Assembly: GCF_000765745.2 (NCBI RefSeq)
Contig: NZ_JRPC02000015.1
Location: 1 to 59,076 of the forward strand
From: Helicobacter apodemus
GTDB taxonomy: Bacteria; Campylobacterota; Campylobacteria; Campylobacterales; Helicobacteraceae
Length of the DNA: 59,076 nt
Direction: 5' to 3'
The notes beneath the pieces were generated by a model, which had not been told where the DNA came from, made no database searches, and saw only the letters and a list, made by a program, of their open reading frames with translations. Shown here piece by piece: positions 14,252 through 23,606 of this stretch; positions within the stretch are counted from its first letter, which is position 1; the number at the start of each line of letters is the position of its first letter. The translations under genes and the position numbers were made by a program.

Positions 14252-15451
14252 ATGAAAAAAGTAGTCTTGCTTGGTGCAGGTTATGCTAATATGGCTCTTC
14301 TTAAGAGCCTCCCAAGTAATGTATGGAATGAAAATGAATATGAGTTTTTGCTTATTTCTAATACCCCTTTGCATTATTTTAGTGTTCTTTTGCACGAGGT
14401 TGCAAGTGGTGTTTGTGAGGAGGAAATTACCTTGCCTTTAAATGCTATCTTACCTAAAAATGTAAAATTTATACAAGATAAAGTAATAAGGATTGAGCAA
14501 AATTTAATACAAGCAGAAAATGATACTTATGAGTATAATATTTTGGTTGTTGGCTTAGGATTCCAAAGTGATAATTTTGGAATAGTAGGCATTAAAGAAT
14601 ATGCAGATTCTATTGTGAATTATCAAGGTGCTTTAGCGTTAAAACAAAAGATTGTCAATGCTTTGAGAGATTATGCTGTTAAAGGTGATGTGGAGAGCTT
14701 TAAAATCGCTGTTTGTGGAGCAGGATTTACAGGGATAGAGTTTATTGGCTCTTTTGTAGATGAATTAGTGCAAATACGCAAAGAGCTTAATATTCACCAA
14801 GAGAAAATAAAGATTACTTGTATTGAAGCTATGCCAAATATTTTACCGATGTTTAATCCTAAGCTATCTAGCAGTGCTAAAACTTATCTTGAAGAGAAAA
14901 ATATTACTTTTGAGTTAGGTTGTAAAATCTTAGAATGTGAAAAAGATGGCATTATTGTTGAAAAAAATGGGCAAAAAGAAAAAATTGATGCTTCGTTAAT
15001 TATTTGGACTGCAGGGGTAAAAGGTAACCAAGTGATGGAGGATTCTACATTTTTCACCACTCAAAGGAGTAAAGTAGAAATAAATGCTTATCTCCAGCCT
15101 ATTAATCAGGCTAATCAAGAATTGATGCAAAATGTTTTTGTTATTGGGGATTGTGCGGCATTAAAAGATCCTTTGACACAAAGATTTTACCCCCCAACTG
15201 CACAGATGGCTATGCAACAAGGTGAGTTTTTAGCGAAGTTATTAGTGCAAAAGCTTCAAGGTAAAAATTTTTCTGAAGAATTTTCTTATAAACCAAAAGG
15301 CACTATTTGTTCTATTGGCTCACAATATGCTATTGGCTATGTTGGGAAAATGAATATTAAAGGCAAGAGTGCTCTTTGGCTAAAAAGAGCGATAGAGGCT
15401 AATTGGAAGTTCAAGCTTGCAGGTTTGAAGGCTTTTAGTAAAACCTTCTAA
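14252..15451 (+). CDS. ndh: type II NADH:quinone oxidoreductase
   Basis: This 399-residue flavoprotein has two dinucleotide-binding folds: KVVLLGAGYANMALL at the N-terminus for FAD and FKIAVCGAGFTGIEFIGS (about residue 150) for NADH. IWTAGVKGN and VIGDCAALKDP then complete the FAD site. The C-terminal part lacks an obvious membrane helix, as expected for a monotopic enzyme. It passes electrons from NADH to quinone without pumping protons. The tight spacing to the alcohol dehydrogenase suggests the pair couples alcohol oxidation to respiration. A hairpin terminator follows the stop. Confidence 0.88.
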   Translation: MKKVVLLGAGYANMALLKSLPSNVWNENEYEFLLISNTPLHYFSVLLHEVASGVCEEEITLPLNAILPKNVKFIQDKVIRIEQNLIQAENDTYEYNILVVGLGFQSDNFGIVGIKEYADSIVNYQGALALKQKIVNALRDYAVKGDVESFKIAVCGAGFTGIEFIGSFVDELVQIRKELNIHQEKIKITCIEAMPNILPMFNPKLSSSAKTYLEEKNITFELGCKILECEKDGIIVEKNGQKEKIDASLIIWTAGVKGNQVMEDSTFFTTQRSKVEINAYLQPINQANQELMQNVFVIGDCAALKDPLTQRFYPPTAQMAMQQGEFLAKLLVQKLQGKNFSEEFSYKPKGTICSIGSQYAIGYVGKMNIKGKSALWLKRAIEANWKFKLAGLKAFSKTF

Positions 15452-15480
15452 ACTCCTAAGTTGGATTAAGGAGTTTTTAT
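15450..15480 (+). terminator. intrinsic terminator after ndh
   Basis: AAACTCCT (15450-15457) pairs with AGGAGTTT (15469-15476), followed by TTAT. It overlaps the ndh stop and ends the adh-ndh unit. Confidence 0.7.
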
Positions 15481-15655
15481 AGCCTATTTTAGAGATAGAT
15501 AAATGCCTTATAGGTCATTAATGCAATTTTGGTATTTTATGGGGTTTGTATATTGATTTTAATGCCTAGTCTTTTAAAGCTCTAAAATAGAAATTTTTGA
15601 TTTTAAAGCTCTTTGTGGGGCATAATATATAAGGCTTTTTATGTGGAATTTGTGG

Positions 15656-15661
15656 TATAAT
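15656..15661 (+). promoter_or_regulatory. extended -10 promoter of the hisZ-purA operon
   Basis: TGTGGTATAAT has a perfect TATAAT and an upstream TG, 29 bases before the GTG start at 15690, with AT-rich upstream DNA in the Helicobacter style. Confidence 0.65.
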
Positions 15662-15689
15662 CTAATCATTTAGCATTAAGGAATGATTT

Positions 15690-16544
15690 GTGATTTTAAG
15701 CCACGAAATACCGCAAGGTTCTAAATTGTATTTTGGTAAAAGTGCAAGAGCAAAAAGGAATTTAGAAAACCTCGTGAGTAAAATACTTTATGAGAATGGC
15801 TATGAAGAGATTGTAACCCCAACTTTTGCTTATTTGCAACACCAAAGAGATATACAAAATAGAGAGGTAGTAAGAACTAATAATCAGTATAATCAACAAA
15901 TTGTTTTGCGTAATGATTCCACCATTGATGCCATACGATTGTTAGCCCCCCATTTAAAAGAGCAAAATATTGGTAGGAAATGGTTTTATATTCAACCTAT
16001 TTTTACTTACCCTACCACAGAGTTTTATCAAATTGGTGTTGAAAATTTAGAGAATTGCGATATTACTTCTTTTATACAAATGTCCCTTGAAATTCTTAAT
16101 CAAGTGCAAATTCAGCCTTTTTTGCAAATTACTAATGTCAAGATTCCACAAATTTGTTCGCAAATCTTTAATATCCCTTTTGTAGCTTTTGAAAAGATTG
16201 ATATTAGTGTTATAGAAAATGCACATCCTTTTATGGCAAGGCTTTTAGAAGTGCAGGATTTAGCATCTATTGAAGGTATTTTTAAAAATATTACAAATTT
16301 TTCTTTGCCAAAAGTTTTGGAGCAAGAGTTAAAGATCTTATTAGAAGTTGCACGAAATTTGCAGGAGCAAAAACCTATTATATCCCCTTTATATTGTCCG
16401 GCTATACCTTATTATAATGGAATGCTTTTTCGCTTTTTTCTTGATAATCAGAACATTATTTTAGGTGGAGATTATGAGATTTTAGGACAGAGAGCTTGTG
16501 GTTTTGGGATTTATACCGATCATATTATGCTACATTTAAATTAA
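15690..16544 (+). CDS. HisZ-like ATP phosphoribosyltransferase regulatory subunit
   Basis: This 284-residue protein has the class II tRNA-synthetase core related to HisRS but lacks an anticodon domain. The motif 2-like stretch is VLRNDSTIDAIRLLAPHL, with FYIQPIFTYPTTEFYQIGVE after it. Motif 3-like text is NIILGGDYEILGQRACGFG. HisZ proteins activate the short form of HisG in histidine synthesis. It starts with GTG after AAGGAATG. purA follows 9 bases downstream. hisG is not in the window, so the role is inferred from family; other HisRS paralog functions remain possible. Confidence 0.75.
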   Translation: MILSHEIPQGSKLYFGKSARAKRNLENLVSKILYENGYEEIVTPTFAYLQHQRDIQNREVVRTNNQYNQQIVLRNDSTIDAIRLLAPHLKEQNIGRKWFYIQPIFTYPTTEFYQIGVENLENCDITSFIQMSLEILNQVQIQPFLQITNVKIPQICSQIFNIPFVAFEKIDISVIENAHPFMARLLEVQDLASIEGIFKNITNFSLPKVLEQELKILLEVARNLQEQKPIISPLYCPAIPYYNGMLFRFFLDNQNIILGGDYEILGQRACGFGIYTDHIMLHLN

Positions 16545-17800
<1,256 letters not shown>

Positions 17801-17801
<1 letters not shown>

Positions 17802-18226
17802 TGAAAACAAAATTTACTCCTTTGGTATTGTTGCAAAAACAAAAAATTGATGTTATAGAGCAGGAGATTGAGCGTAACGCACAAGCTATTAAGGGCAAAC
17901 AAGAGGAAATTGATACCCTTATAGCGGAGTTTGCAACATTAAAAGAGCCAACAAGTGGAGTTTATCAAGCTTTTTTAACTTTTGTGCATCATAAAAATGA
18001 ATATTATCAGAGTATTGATTATAAAATGGGTGAATTAGCACTGCTTAAGAAAAAAAAACAAGAATTGCAAGAAGCTTTTAGATTGCAAAATATTGAGCTT
18101 GAAAAAGCAAAATACCTTGATAGTTTGGAAGTTAAGAAGGTATTACAAAGGTTAAAAAAACGCGAAAATGTAGAAATGGATGAAATTTCTGTAATGCTTT
18201 ATGCTAATAATAAGGAGATTCTATGA
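17801..18226 (+). CDS. FliJ-like coiled-coil protein
   Basis: This 141-residue protein is almost entirely helical and charged, with heptad-like stretches (KIDVIEQEIERNAQAIKGKQ and later LLKKKKQELQEAFRLQNIEL) typical of FliJ. The C-terminal KKRENVEMDEISVMLY also fits. FliJ is a stalk-like component of the flagellar export ATPase that helps chaperone turnover. It overlaps purA upstream by one base and the next gene downstream by four. Similarity in coiled-coil proteins is weak evidence by itself; the pairing with a MotE-like gene strengthens the flagellar reading. Confidence 0.6.
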
Positions 18227-18768
18227 AAAAATTTATTATTTTTATATTTATTCTAAGAGTGTTTGCAGAGGATAATCAGCGCCAAATTGTTAATTGTAAT
18301 ATTATTTTTGAACAAAGAAAGGCAGAGATTTTAAAAGAAATTGAAAAAATTGATGAACAACAACAAGCACTTCAGGCTTTGCAGAGTGCAACGCAAAATG
18401 TCTTAAACCAAAGAGAGGAGAGTTTAAAAAAGCGGGAAGAGGGAATAGCAAGTGAGAGGAAGGCACTTGAAGAAAAAGAAGCCCTTATCGCAAGAATGGT
18501 GAAAAAAAATGAGGAATTATTAAAGCAAATTAAAGCAGAGACAGAAAGCAAAGTCAATGAGACTTATGCGGGAATGAAAGATTCAAAATCTGCGGCTATC
18601 TTAGAGAATTTACCAGAAAAAGAAGCTGCAACAATACTTTTTGGGCTTGATACGAAAACAATGAGTAAGATTTTAGCAAAGATGAATCCGCAAAAAGCAG
18701 CAACTCTCACACAGATTATTCAAAAAGGTCCCCCCTTTGGTGAGGAAGAGCAAAAGAACACTTTATAA
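18223..18768 (+). CDS. MotE-like periplasmic protein (MgtE N-domain type)
   Basis: The 181-residue protein starts with a hydrophobic segment (FIIFIFILRVFA) that looks like a signal peptide or anchor, then a long charged coiled coil (about residues 30-115). The C-terminal domain is ILENLPEKEAATILFGLDTK plus MSKILAKMNPQKAATLTQII, the repeat seen in the MgtE N-terminal and FliG middle domains. Such proteins include MotE, a chaperone for the stator protein MotC in the polar flagellar motor. The start overlaps the FliJ-like gene (ATGA). Confidence 0.7.
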   Translation: MKKFIIFIFILRVFAEDNQRQIVNCNIIFEQRKAEILKEIEKIDEQQQALQALQSATQNVLNQREESLKKREEGIASERKALEEKEALIARMVKKNEELLKQIKAETESKVNETYAGMKDSKSAAILENLPEKEAATILFGLDTKTMSKILAKMNPQKAATLTQIIQKGPPFGEEEQKNTL

Positions 18769-18777
18769 GGACTTTAT

Positions 18778-19248
18778 TTGTTTTTTGAAAAAATGTTGCA
18801 ATTGTATAAGCAAAAAAATTTTCATTTAAGCTCTAAACTTTTAGAAATGCTAAAAGATGGGGGCATAAAGGCTAATTTTGCAGATTTGCAGGTGGGGAAT
18901 AGAGGCATTTATTTTTTGCTTCCTAATGCAGGGGTTAGCAAAGTTATGCTTTACCAAGCACAGATTCAAGAATACCTTTTTCATACCAAAGGAGAACCTT
19001 TGGTGCATCTGTGTTCTTGTGATGAAAGCAAGAAAAACTTTAATCATAAAGATTTTTTAGCCATTATTAAGATGGATTTGCGATTTTTTTTAGGCATTTA
19101 TTCTCATAAGATTGAGAGAAAATTTTTCAATGATAAACCTTTAAGACTTTGTCCGCAATGTTCTGAAATTTTATCGCATTACCAAGAAAATCTTGAACTT
19201 TTTTTTAAGAGTGCAGAAAAAGATTATCATTTAGATTTTAAGGATTAG
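18778..19248 (+). CDS. conserved protein with paired cysteines, function unknown
   Basis: This gene encodes 156 residues from a TTG start, with a ribosome site AAGGAC four to five bases ahead; an in-frame ATG at 18793 lacks such a site. There is no signal peptide. Two short cysteine motifs, HLCSC and RLCPQC (about residues 78 and 127), could bind a metal. The protein is mixed helix and strand and I recognise no family. It ends the purA operon, directly after the FliJ-like and MotE-like genes, so a flagellar or motility accessory role is possible but unproven. Confidence 0.7.
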   Translation: MFFEKMLQLYKQKNFHLSSKLLEMLKDGGIKANFADLQVGNRGIYFLLPNAGVSKVMLYQAQIQEYLFHTKGEPLVHLCSCDESKKNFNHKDFLAIIKMDLRFFLGIYSHKIERKFFNDKPLRLCPQCSEILSHYQENLELFFKSAEKDYHLDFKD

Positions 19249-19259
19249 TTTTTAATCTA

Positions 19260-19274
19260 TGATAATTATTATTA
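19260..19274. promoter_or_regulatory. Fur-box-like dyad upstream of hugZ
   Basis: TGATAAT-T-ATTATTA is a 7-1-7 inverted repeat with one mismatch, as in Fur boxes. It lies 62 bases before the hugZ start. A related AT-rich word (TTTATTATTATTTAAG) is at 19298-19313. Iron repression of haem oxygenase fits. Confidence 0.5.
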
Positions 19275-19335
19275 TTTTATTATATTTTAAAGCAATGTTT
19301 ATTATTATTTAAGCATTTAATTTTTGGAGATATTT

Positions 19336-20082
19336 ATGAGTTTTGAATATGTTTTAAAGCATTTAAATGAGTATCATCAAGAGGATTTGATGGATTTATG
19401 TAAGAAATTTGATAATGTCAAAGAAGTTACTAATGTAAAGGCTCTAAAAGTCGATTATGATGGACTTACTTTAGTCTATAATCATAATAAAGAATTATAT
19501 CTGGCATTCCCTGCTAAAGCTACTTCAGAAACTCTTAAAGATGTGATTATTGCTTTAGTTTTAAGCGCTAAGAAATCCTTAGATATAGAATCTATTCAAA
19601 GAGAAATGCAGGAATTTATGCAGGGCTTTAAGTCTGTTTGTTTAGCTTCTCTTCATCCACAGGGTAATGTGGTATGTTCTTATGCACCCCTTATTCAAGC
19701 TTTTGGGGACTATTATATTTATATTAGTGAAGTTTCTGAACATTATGCTAGTCTTTATGCTAATCCTAAGAATGTGGAAGTTATGTTTTTAGAAGATGAA
19801 AAAGAAGCACATTCTGCTATTTTACGCAAAAGAGTGCGGTTTAAAACCAATGTAGTTTTTATAGAAAGGGGAGAGTTATTTGATAGGGTTTATGATGTTT
19901 TTGAAGAACAAAATGCTTTTAATGCTTCTTTGAAAACTATCCGCAAAATGCTTGATTTTCATCTTATTAAATTAGAATTTCAAGAGGGACGATTTGTTAA
20001 AGGATTTGGTGCGGCTTATGATATTAAAAATGGAGAGATTATTCCATTAACTGATAAAAACCCTCACAGACATAAGGCTTGA
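19336..20082 (+). CDS. hugZ: HugZ-family haem oxygenase
   Basis: This 248-residue protein matches the HugZ/ChuZ family: an N-terminal helical part (MSFEYVLKHLNEYHQEDLMD) and a split-barrel FMN-binding-like core (KSVCLASLHPQGNVVCSYAP, YYIYISEVSEHYASL). The C-terminal tail ends NPHRHKA, where the family's haem-contacting histidine lies. It degrades haem to release iron. I chose ATG at 19336 because GGAG lies seven bases ahead of it; a TTG 12 bases upstream overlaps that ribosome site. A Fur-like site upstream supports iron control. Confidence 0.93.
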   Translation: MSFEYVLKHLNEYHQEDLMDLCKKFDNVKEVTNVKALKVDYDGLTLVYNHNKELYLAFPAKATSETLKDVIIALVLSAKKSLDIESIQREMQEFMQGFKSVCLASLHPQGNVVCSYAPLIQAFGDYYIYISEVSEHYASLYANPKNVEVMFLEDEKEAHSAILRKRVRFKTNVVFIERGELFDRVYDVFEEQNAFNASLKTIRKMLDFHLIKLEFQEGRFVKGFGAAYDIKNGEIIPLTDKNPHRHKA

Positions 20083-20103
20083 TTTATCTAAATAGGGTTT
20101 TTA
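20055..20103 (+). terminator. hairpin spanning the hugZ stop
   Basis: TAAAAACCCT (20055-20064) and AGGGTTTTTA (20094-20103) are exact complements with a 29-base loop. The 3' arm ends in T-rich DNA. It may terminate hugZ transcripts, though the loop is long. Confidence 0.45.
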
Positions 20104-20640
20104 CTTATTTTACTGAGCTTGAATAGCTTTGCCCTTAAGTAAATAAATTGCTTACCACCTTTTGGTGGCTTGTATAACAATCTTTTAAAGCAGTAACAAT
20201 TAATATTTGCTTTAGTGAAAATGCATTCATAATAATAGTAATTAGTCTTTGTAGTTAAGCATTATAAAAAGTAAAGAGATAATGCAATGTGCCAGAAAAA
20301 GAAATCTTTGAGAATATAGCAGTTAATCCTAGATATGTAATAAAATCATAGAATATTTATCTTAATTTGCAACAAGGATAATGGAATAAAAACAAAGAGA
20401 GTTTAGTTTAAATCAATGGTGGCACAACAAGAAAGGATGAATGCAAATAGAGCTTTAGAGTAAGCCTTAAAAGATAGAAATGTAAGGTTTTCTTAAATTT
20501 AAAAACTAAGATACCATACCAAATAACAATCAAAAATCGACCTAACAAATACTTCGTAACTTTAAGTTTTAATTAAAACGCATTCTAAAGAACTAGTTAT
20601 AAAAAATGCGATTTAACTTTTAAAAGATTGCAAAGAAAAC
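20104..20640. other. AT-rich decayed sequence left of the tnpB remnant
   Basis: No intact gene is seen. An exact hairpin CCACC-TTTT-GGTGG (20155-20168) could be the left-end hairpin of a dead IS200/IS605-type element. Around 20420-20460 a short frame reads MVAQQERMNANRALE before a stop, which might be a further transposon scrap. Otherwise I see nothing recognisable. Confidence 0.4.
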
Positions 20641-20963
20641 AAAGCAGCAGATTATTAAACTAAAAAGGAAAAAACTAAATTAGGAAGTAATTTAAAAGCA
20701 TAATTAAGACTTAATAAAATCTATGAAAAAAGTTCTAACATAAAAAAGATAGCTATTTATACTAAATACTATTCTATGAGGCAAAACATAATCGCAGATT
20801 CTTTGTAAAAGTAAATCCGCAGTATGTGTAAACGATAGTTTTACCTTCAAAGATGGAATATATTTGTGAGGGCTGTGTAGCTAAGATTTACAGAGATATA
20901 AATGCAAATAGAAATATCTTACAAGAGGGATTAGAGCCATTTGGGCTAGAATTAGCCTATTAG
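20640..20963 (+). pseudogene. tnpB: decayed tnpB (IS200/IS605 family) remnant
   Basis: Two frames carry TnpB-like pieces. One, from about 20674, reads KLGSNLKA-stop-LRLNKIYEKSSNIKK, like the family's helical stretch. The other, ending at TAG 20961-20963, reads FVKVNPQYV-stop and then MEYICEGCVAKIYRDINANR followed by NILQEGL. That is the C-terminal zinc finger with the RDxNAxxNI catalytic motif. Stops, a frameshift and missing central segments show it is dead. TnpB is an RNA-guided nuclease. A palindromic stretch downstream (about 21000-21045) might be the former right end and guide-RNA region. Confidence 0.75.
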
Positions 20964-21088
20964 ACTATAAATAAAAGCCTTATTAGTTAGTTAATAATAG
21001 TTGAAGTTAGGAAACTCTTACTTCTTAAAGTGAGTATTTACTAAGGTGTATTTCTTGAATTTAGTTATGAATCTAAGTTAAGTAAAAA

Positions 21089-21363
21089 TTATTTTATAAT
21101 CAAAATGGGAATAGGAGATTTTTGCGAAAAATTACTTTGGTTGCTTGAGAAAATTTTATTCCAAAAGTTATCTTTACTCTCCCTAATAACCAATAAATCA
21201 AAATCTTTTGCATAGGCAATCACTTCTGTAATAGCTTCTCCATAAAGAATAATAGGGAGTTTTATATGGATGAAGCTTAGGGTGCAACCTTCCCTAAAAA
21301 GTTTATAACAAACTCCACAAACTTTATAGCAAGTTAGTGTTATGCTAATAAAACCTTTTTCAT
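21089..21363 (-). pseudogene. broken universal stress protein (UspA-family) gene
   Basis: Eight bases after moeA, GGGGGA and ATG at 21363 begin MKKVLLA and then hit a stop. In a second frame the sequence continues to a stop at 21089-21091 and reads YGEAITEVIAYAKDFDLLVI then RESKDNFWNKIFSSNQSN and SPIPILIIK. That is the C-terminal half of a Usp domain, with the usual D-L-L-V-I strand and P-I-L-I-I-K end. The nucleotide-binding loop between them is lost. Total length is about 90 codons against about 140 in intact members, so frameshift plus deletion is likely. Confidence 0.6.
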
Positions 21364-21371
21364 AAATCCCC

Positions 21372-22601
21372 CTAATGATTGATAATATCGCATTTTTCTT
21401 TACTCCAAAGTATTGGGTAAGGCAAAACTTTAATTTCTCTGCCTAATTCAATCTCTGTGCAATGTTCATCAAAAATAGCTATGCTATTACTCTTTGTTAG
21501 AGGGAGGATTTCTCCAGAATTGTATTTTCCTCCTTGTGTGAGATAAAACCCACTACTGCCTATCTCTCCTAACATTGCGTTCATCCTGCTTTTAAGTTTA
21601 AAGGCATTAGAATTTTTTAAAAGGATATATTGTGGGTAATATGTATTTGCCCCACTAAGTTGCCTTAAGAAAGGAATAATCAAAAAACGCAATAAAACGG
21701 CTGCCCCAAGAGGATTTCCCGGTAGGGCGATTAGGAATTTGTTTTTAAGTTTAGCGACCATTATGGGCTTACCGGGCTTAATTTGGATACCATTTATCAA
21801 AATCTCTGCACCACATTCTTTTAAAGATTCATACATAAAATCCGCTTCACCCTTACTTGCTCCACCTGTTGTAAATATCACATCATAGGGTTTTTGCAAA
21901 GTGTTGATTAAAAGTTCTTTTTTATCCCTTAAGATTCCGCCATAATTCCCATAAAATCCAAAACTTCTTAAGGTTGCAAGAATCATTGTCGTATTAGAAT
22001 TGTGGATTTGGTAGGCATTAGAAAACTCCCAAGGTTCTTTTAGCTCATCACCTCCAGAGAAAACACCGATTTTTAGAGATTCTAATACTTTTGTATAGGC
22101 AATACCTTGTGAGGCTAGAATAGCTAAATCATATTCATCAAGCATTTCTCCTCTACTTAAGAGCTTAGAATCTAAGCTTACTTCTTCGCCTATTTTTCTA
22201 ATATTAGCACCAATTTCTAAATTTTTTGGCAAGACGATAAAGTCTTTTGCGTTTAATCCCTCTTGAATCTTTTCAAAAGGAATAACACAATTAGCATTTT
22301 TTGGGATTTTAGCACCTGTCATAATTTTTACACATTCATTTTTGTTGAGTGTTGTCTCTTGCATATCCCCGGCAAAAACACTTTGCAAGATTTTAACTTT
22401 ATTCCCCTCATCGGCAGTATTAACCGCATAACCATCCATTGCGGAATTATCAAAAGCAGGTAGAGGTTTTTTGCAAAGTATATCTTGGGCTAAAAACCTC
22501 CCTAAGCATTCTTGTAGCGGTAAAAACTCTTCATTGAGTGAGAAATTTTCACCCGCTTTGTTTAAAAGGTTAATAGCTTCTTGAAGTGTGAGTGCTTTCA
22601 T
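21372..22601 (-). CDS. moeA: molybdopterin molybdenumtransferase
   Basis: The 409-residue enzyme shows MoeA landmarks: PLPAFDNSAMDGYAVN (about residues 45-60), ECVKIMTGAKIPKNANCVIP, the MogA-like domain with VIFTTGGASKGEADFM, and KPGKPIMVAK followed by ALPGNPLGA. It inserts molybdenum (or tungsten) into the adenylylated pyranopterin. It lies directly after the NifS-like and sel genes with no gap. This operon would supply both cofactor and selenocysteine to an enzyme such as formate dehydrogenase. Confidence 0.95.
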   Translation of the reverse strand: MKALTLQEAINLLNKAGENFSLNEEFLPLQECLGRFLAQDILCKKPLPAFDNSAMDGYAVNTADEGNKVKILQSVFAGDMQETTLNKNECVKIMTGAKIPKNANCVIPFEKIQEGLNAKDFIVLPKNLEIGANIRKIGEEVSLDSKLLSRGEMLDEYDLAILASQGIAYTKVLESLKIGVFSGGDELKEPWEFSNAYQIHNSNTTMILATLRSFGFYGNYGGILRDKKELLINTLQKPYDVIFTTGGASKGEADFMYESLKECGAEILINGIQIKPGKPIMVAKLKNKFLIALPGNPLGAAVLLRFLIIPFLRQLSGANTYYPQYILLKNSNAFKLKSRMNAMLGEIGSSGFYLTQGGKYNSGEILPLTKSNSIAIFDEHCTEIELGREIKVLPYPILWSKEKCDIINH

Positions 22602-23606
22602 TTATCCTCCTAAAAGTTTAAGTTGTAAGTATTTTTGTGCGAGTTTTTGTGCTAATTTTTGGGTATCTCCTTGAAAGTCTATAAAGCTTATGCTTAATAA
22701 TTCCCTAGCCCTCTCTTGTGTGTATCCCATAAGCTGTAAGACAAAAGAGGGGTTTAAGAAGCCAAAGAGGCAATCTTGTCCATTGATTAAGCGGATATTA
22801 TCAAAAATCAAGCTTTGTATGAAATCTCTAGCTTTAATTCCCTTTAAACCTAAGCTTAAAGTATTAGCAACACTAGGATAGAAGATATAAGAATCTTCTC
22901 CTAAAAGATTTTGTAAGTTTTCAAAAAAGGATGGCGCATAGTCTTTATTAGATATTTTTTGTGTTTGCAAGGCTGATAGAAACACTGCATAGAGGTTTTC
23001 AATCTCTAAGTAGTTTCCGCTTAAACCATAGAAGTCCTCCCTTTGGGATGCCATAATGCCTAAGGGGCGAATAAGCCCTAAATTCTCCCCATTAGCTAGA
23101 TAGATATTTGCATTTTTGGGTAGGGGTAATTTGAGGGCAAGTGCGTAACTAATATCCCAGATACTAAAATAAGGCTTTAAAATGGTATCAAGATGTGCAT
23201 TGCTTGTTAAAATATCCTCATTTAAATAAGGCACAATGAAGCAATCTGCACCCTCTGCTAGGGCTTTTTGAATAGGTATCTTCCCATCTTCTATATTGGG
23301 GATTAGCGGGATAAAAGTATTTTTTTTAAAGTGCAAAGATGCTTCATAAAGCATTTTATGAGAGCTTAGGATGAGGGCTACTTTATATTGTTTGCTTAAT
23401 TTATCTAAGAGGAAGTAAAAGGATTCTACATTGAAGTTAAAGGGCTTGATGGCTTTGGTTTGAAAGAGTGCATTAAGTGCTTCTTTATCTTGTTGGATTT
23501 TTTGTAGGGCATTGGGGGTTAGGGCAAAATAATTGGGGGAATCTATGGCAATAAGTTTTTGCATTAAGCTATGTTTAATGGGTGGGTTTTGCAAATAATC
23601 TAGCAT
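22602..23606 (-). CDS. cysteine-desulfurase-like protein lacking the PLP lysine
   Basis: This 334-residue protein resembles NifS/IscS by pattern but is diverged. The C-terminal INGQDCLFGFLNPSFVLQLM aligns with the family's active-site Cys loop (SACTSG-LEPSHV), keeping the cysteine. WDISYALALKLPL aligns with the segment holding the PLP-contacting Asp. Where the family has the lysine (GHKLHGPKGVG) it reads ANGENLGLIRPLG, so the Schiff-base lysine appears to be gone. The N-terminal signature is also eroded. It overlaps selB by 7 bases and abuts moeA, so a role in selenium handling or delivery is an inference. It is probably a non-catalytic or altered member. Confidence 0.6.
   Translation of the reverse strand: MLDYLQNPPIKHSLMQKLIAIDSPNYFALTPNALQKIQQDKEALNALFQTKAIKPFNFNVESFYFLLDKLSKQYKVALILSSHKMLYEASLHFKKNTFIPLIPNIEDGKIPIQKALAEGADCFIVPYLNEDILTSNAHLDTILKPYFSIWDISYALALKLPLPKNANIYLANGENLGLIRPLGIMASQREDFYGLSGNYLEIENLYAVFLSALQTQKISNKDYAPSFFENLQNLLGEDSYIFYPSVANTLSLGLKGIKARDFIQSLIFDNIRLINGQDCLFGFLNPSFVLQLMGYTQERARELLSISFIDFQGDTQKLAQKLAQKYLQLKLLGG

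Noticed and set aside
20420-20460. NANRALE text as a second tnpB C-terminus
   Set aside because: Only a few residues match and no cysteines are nearby, so it is left as a possible scrap.
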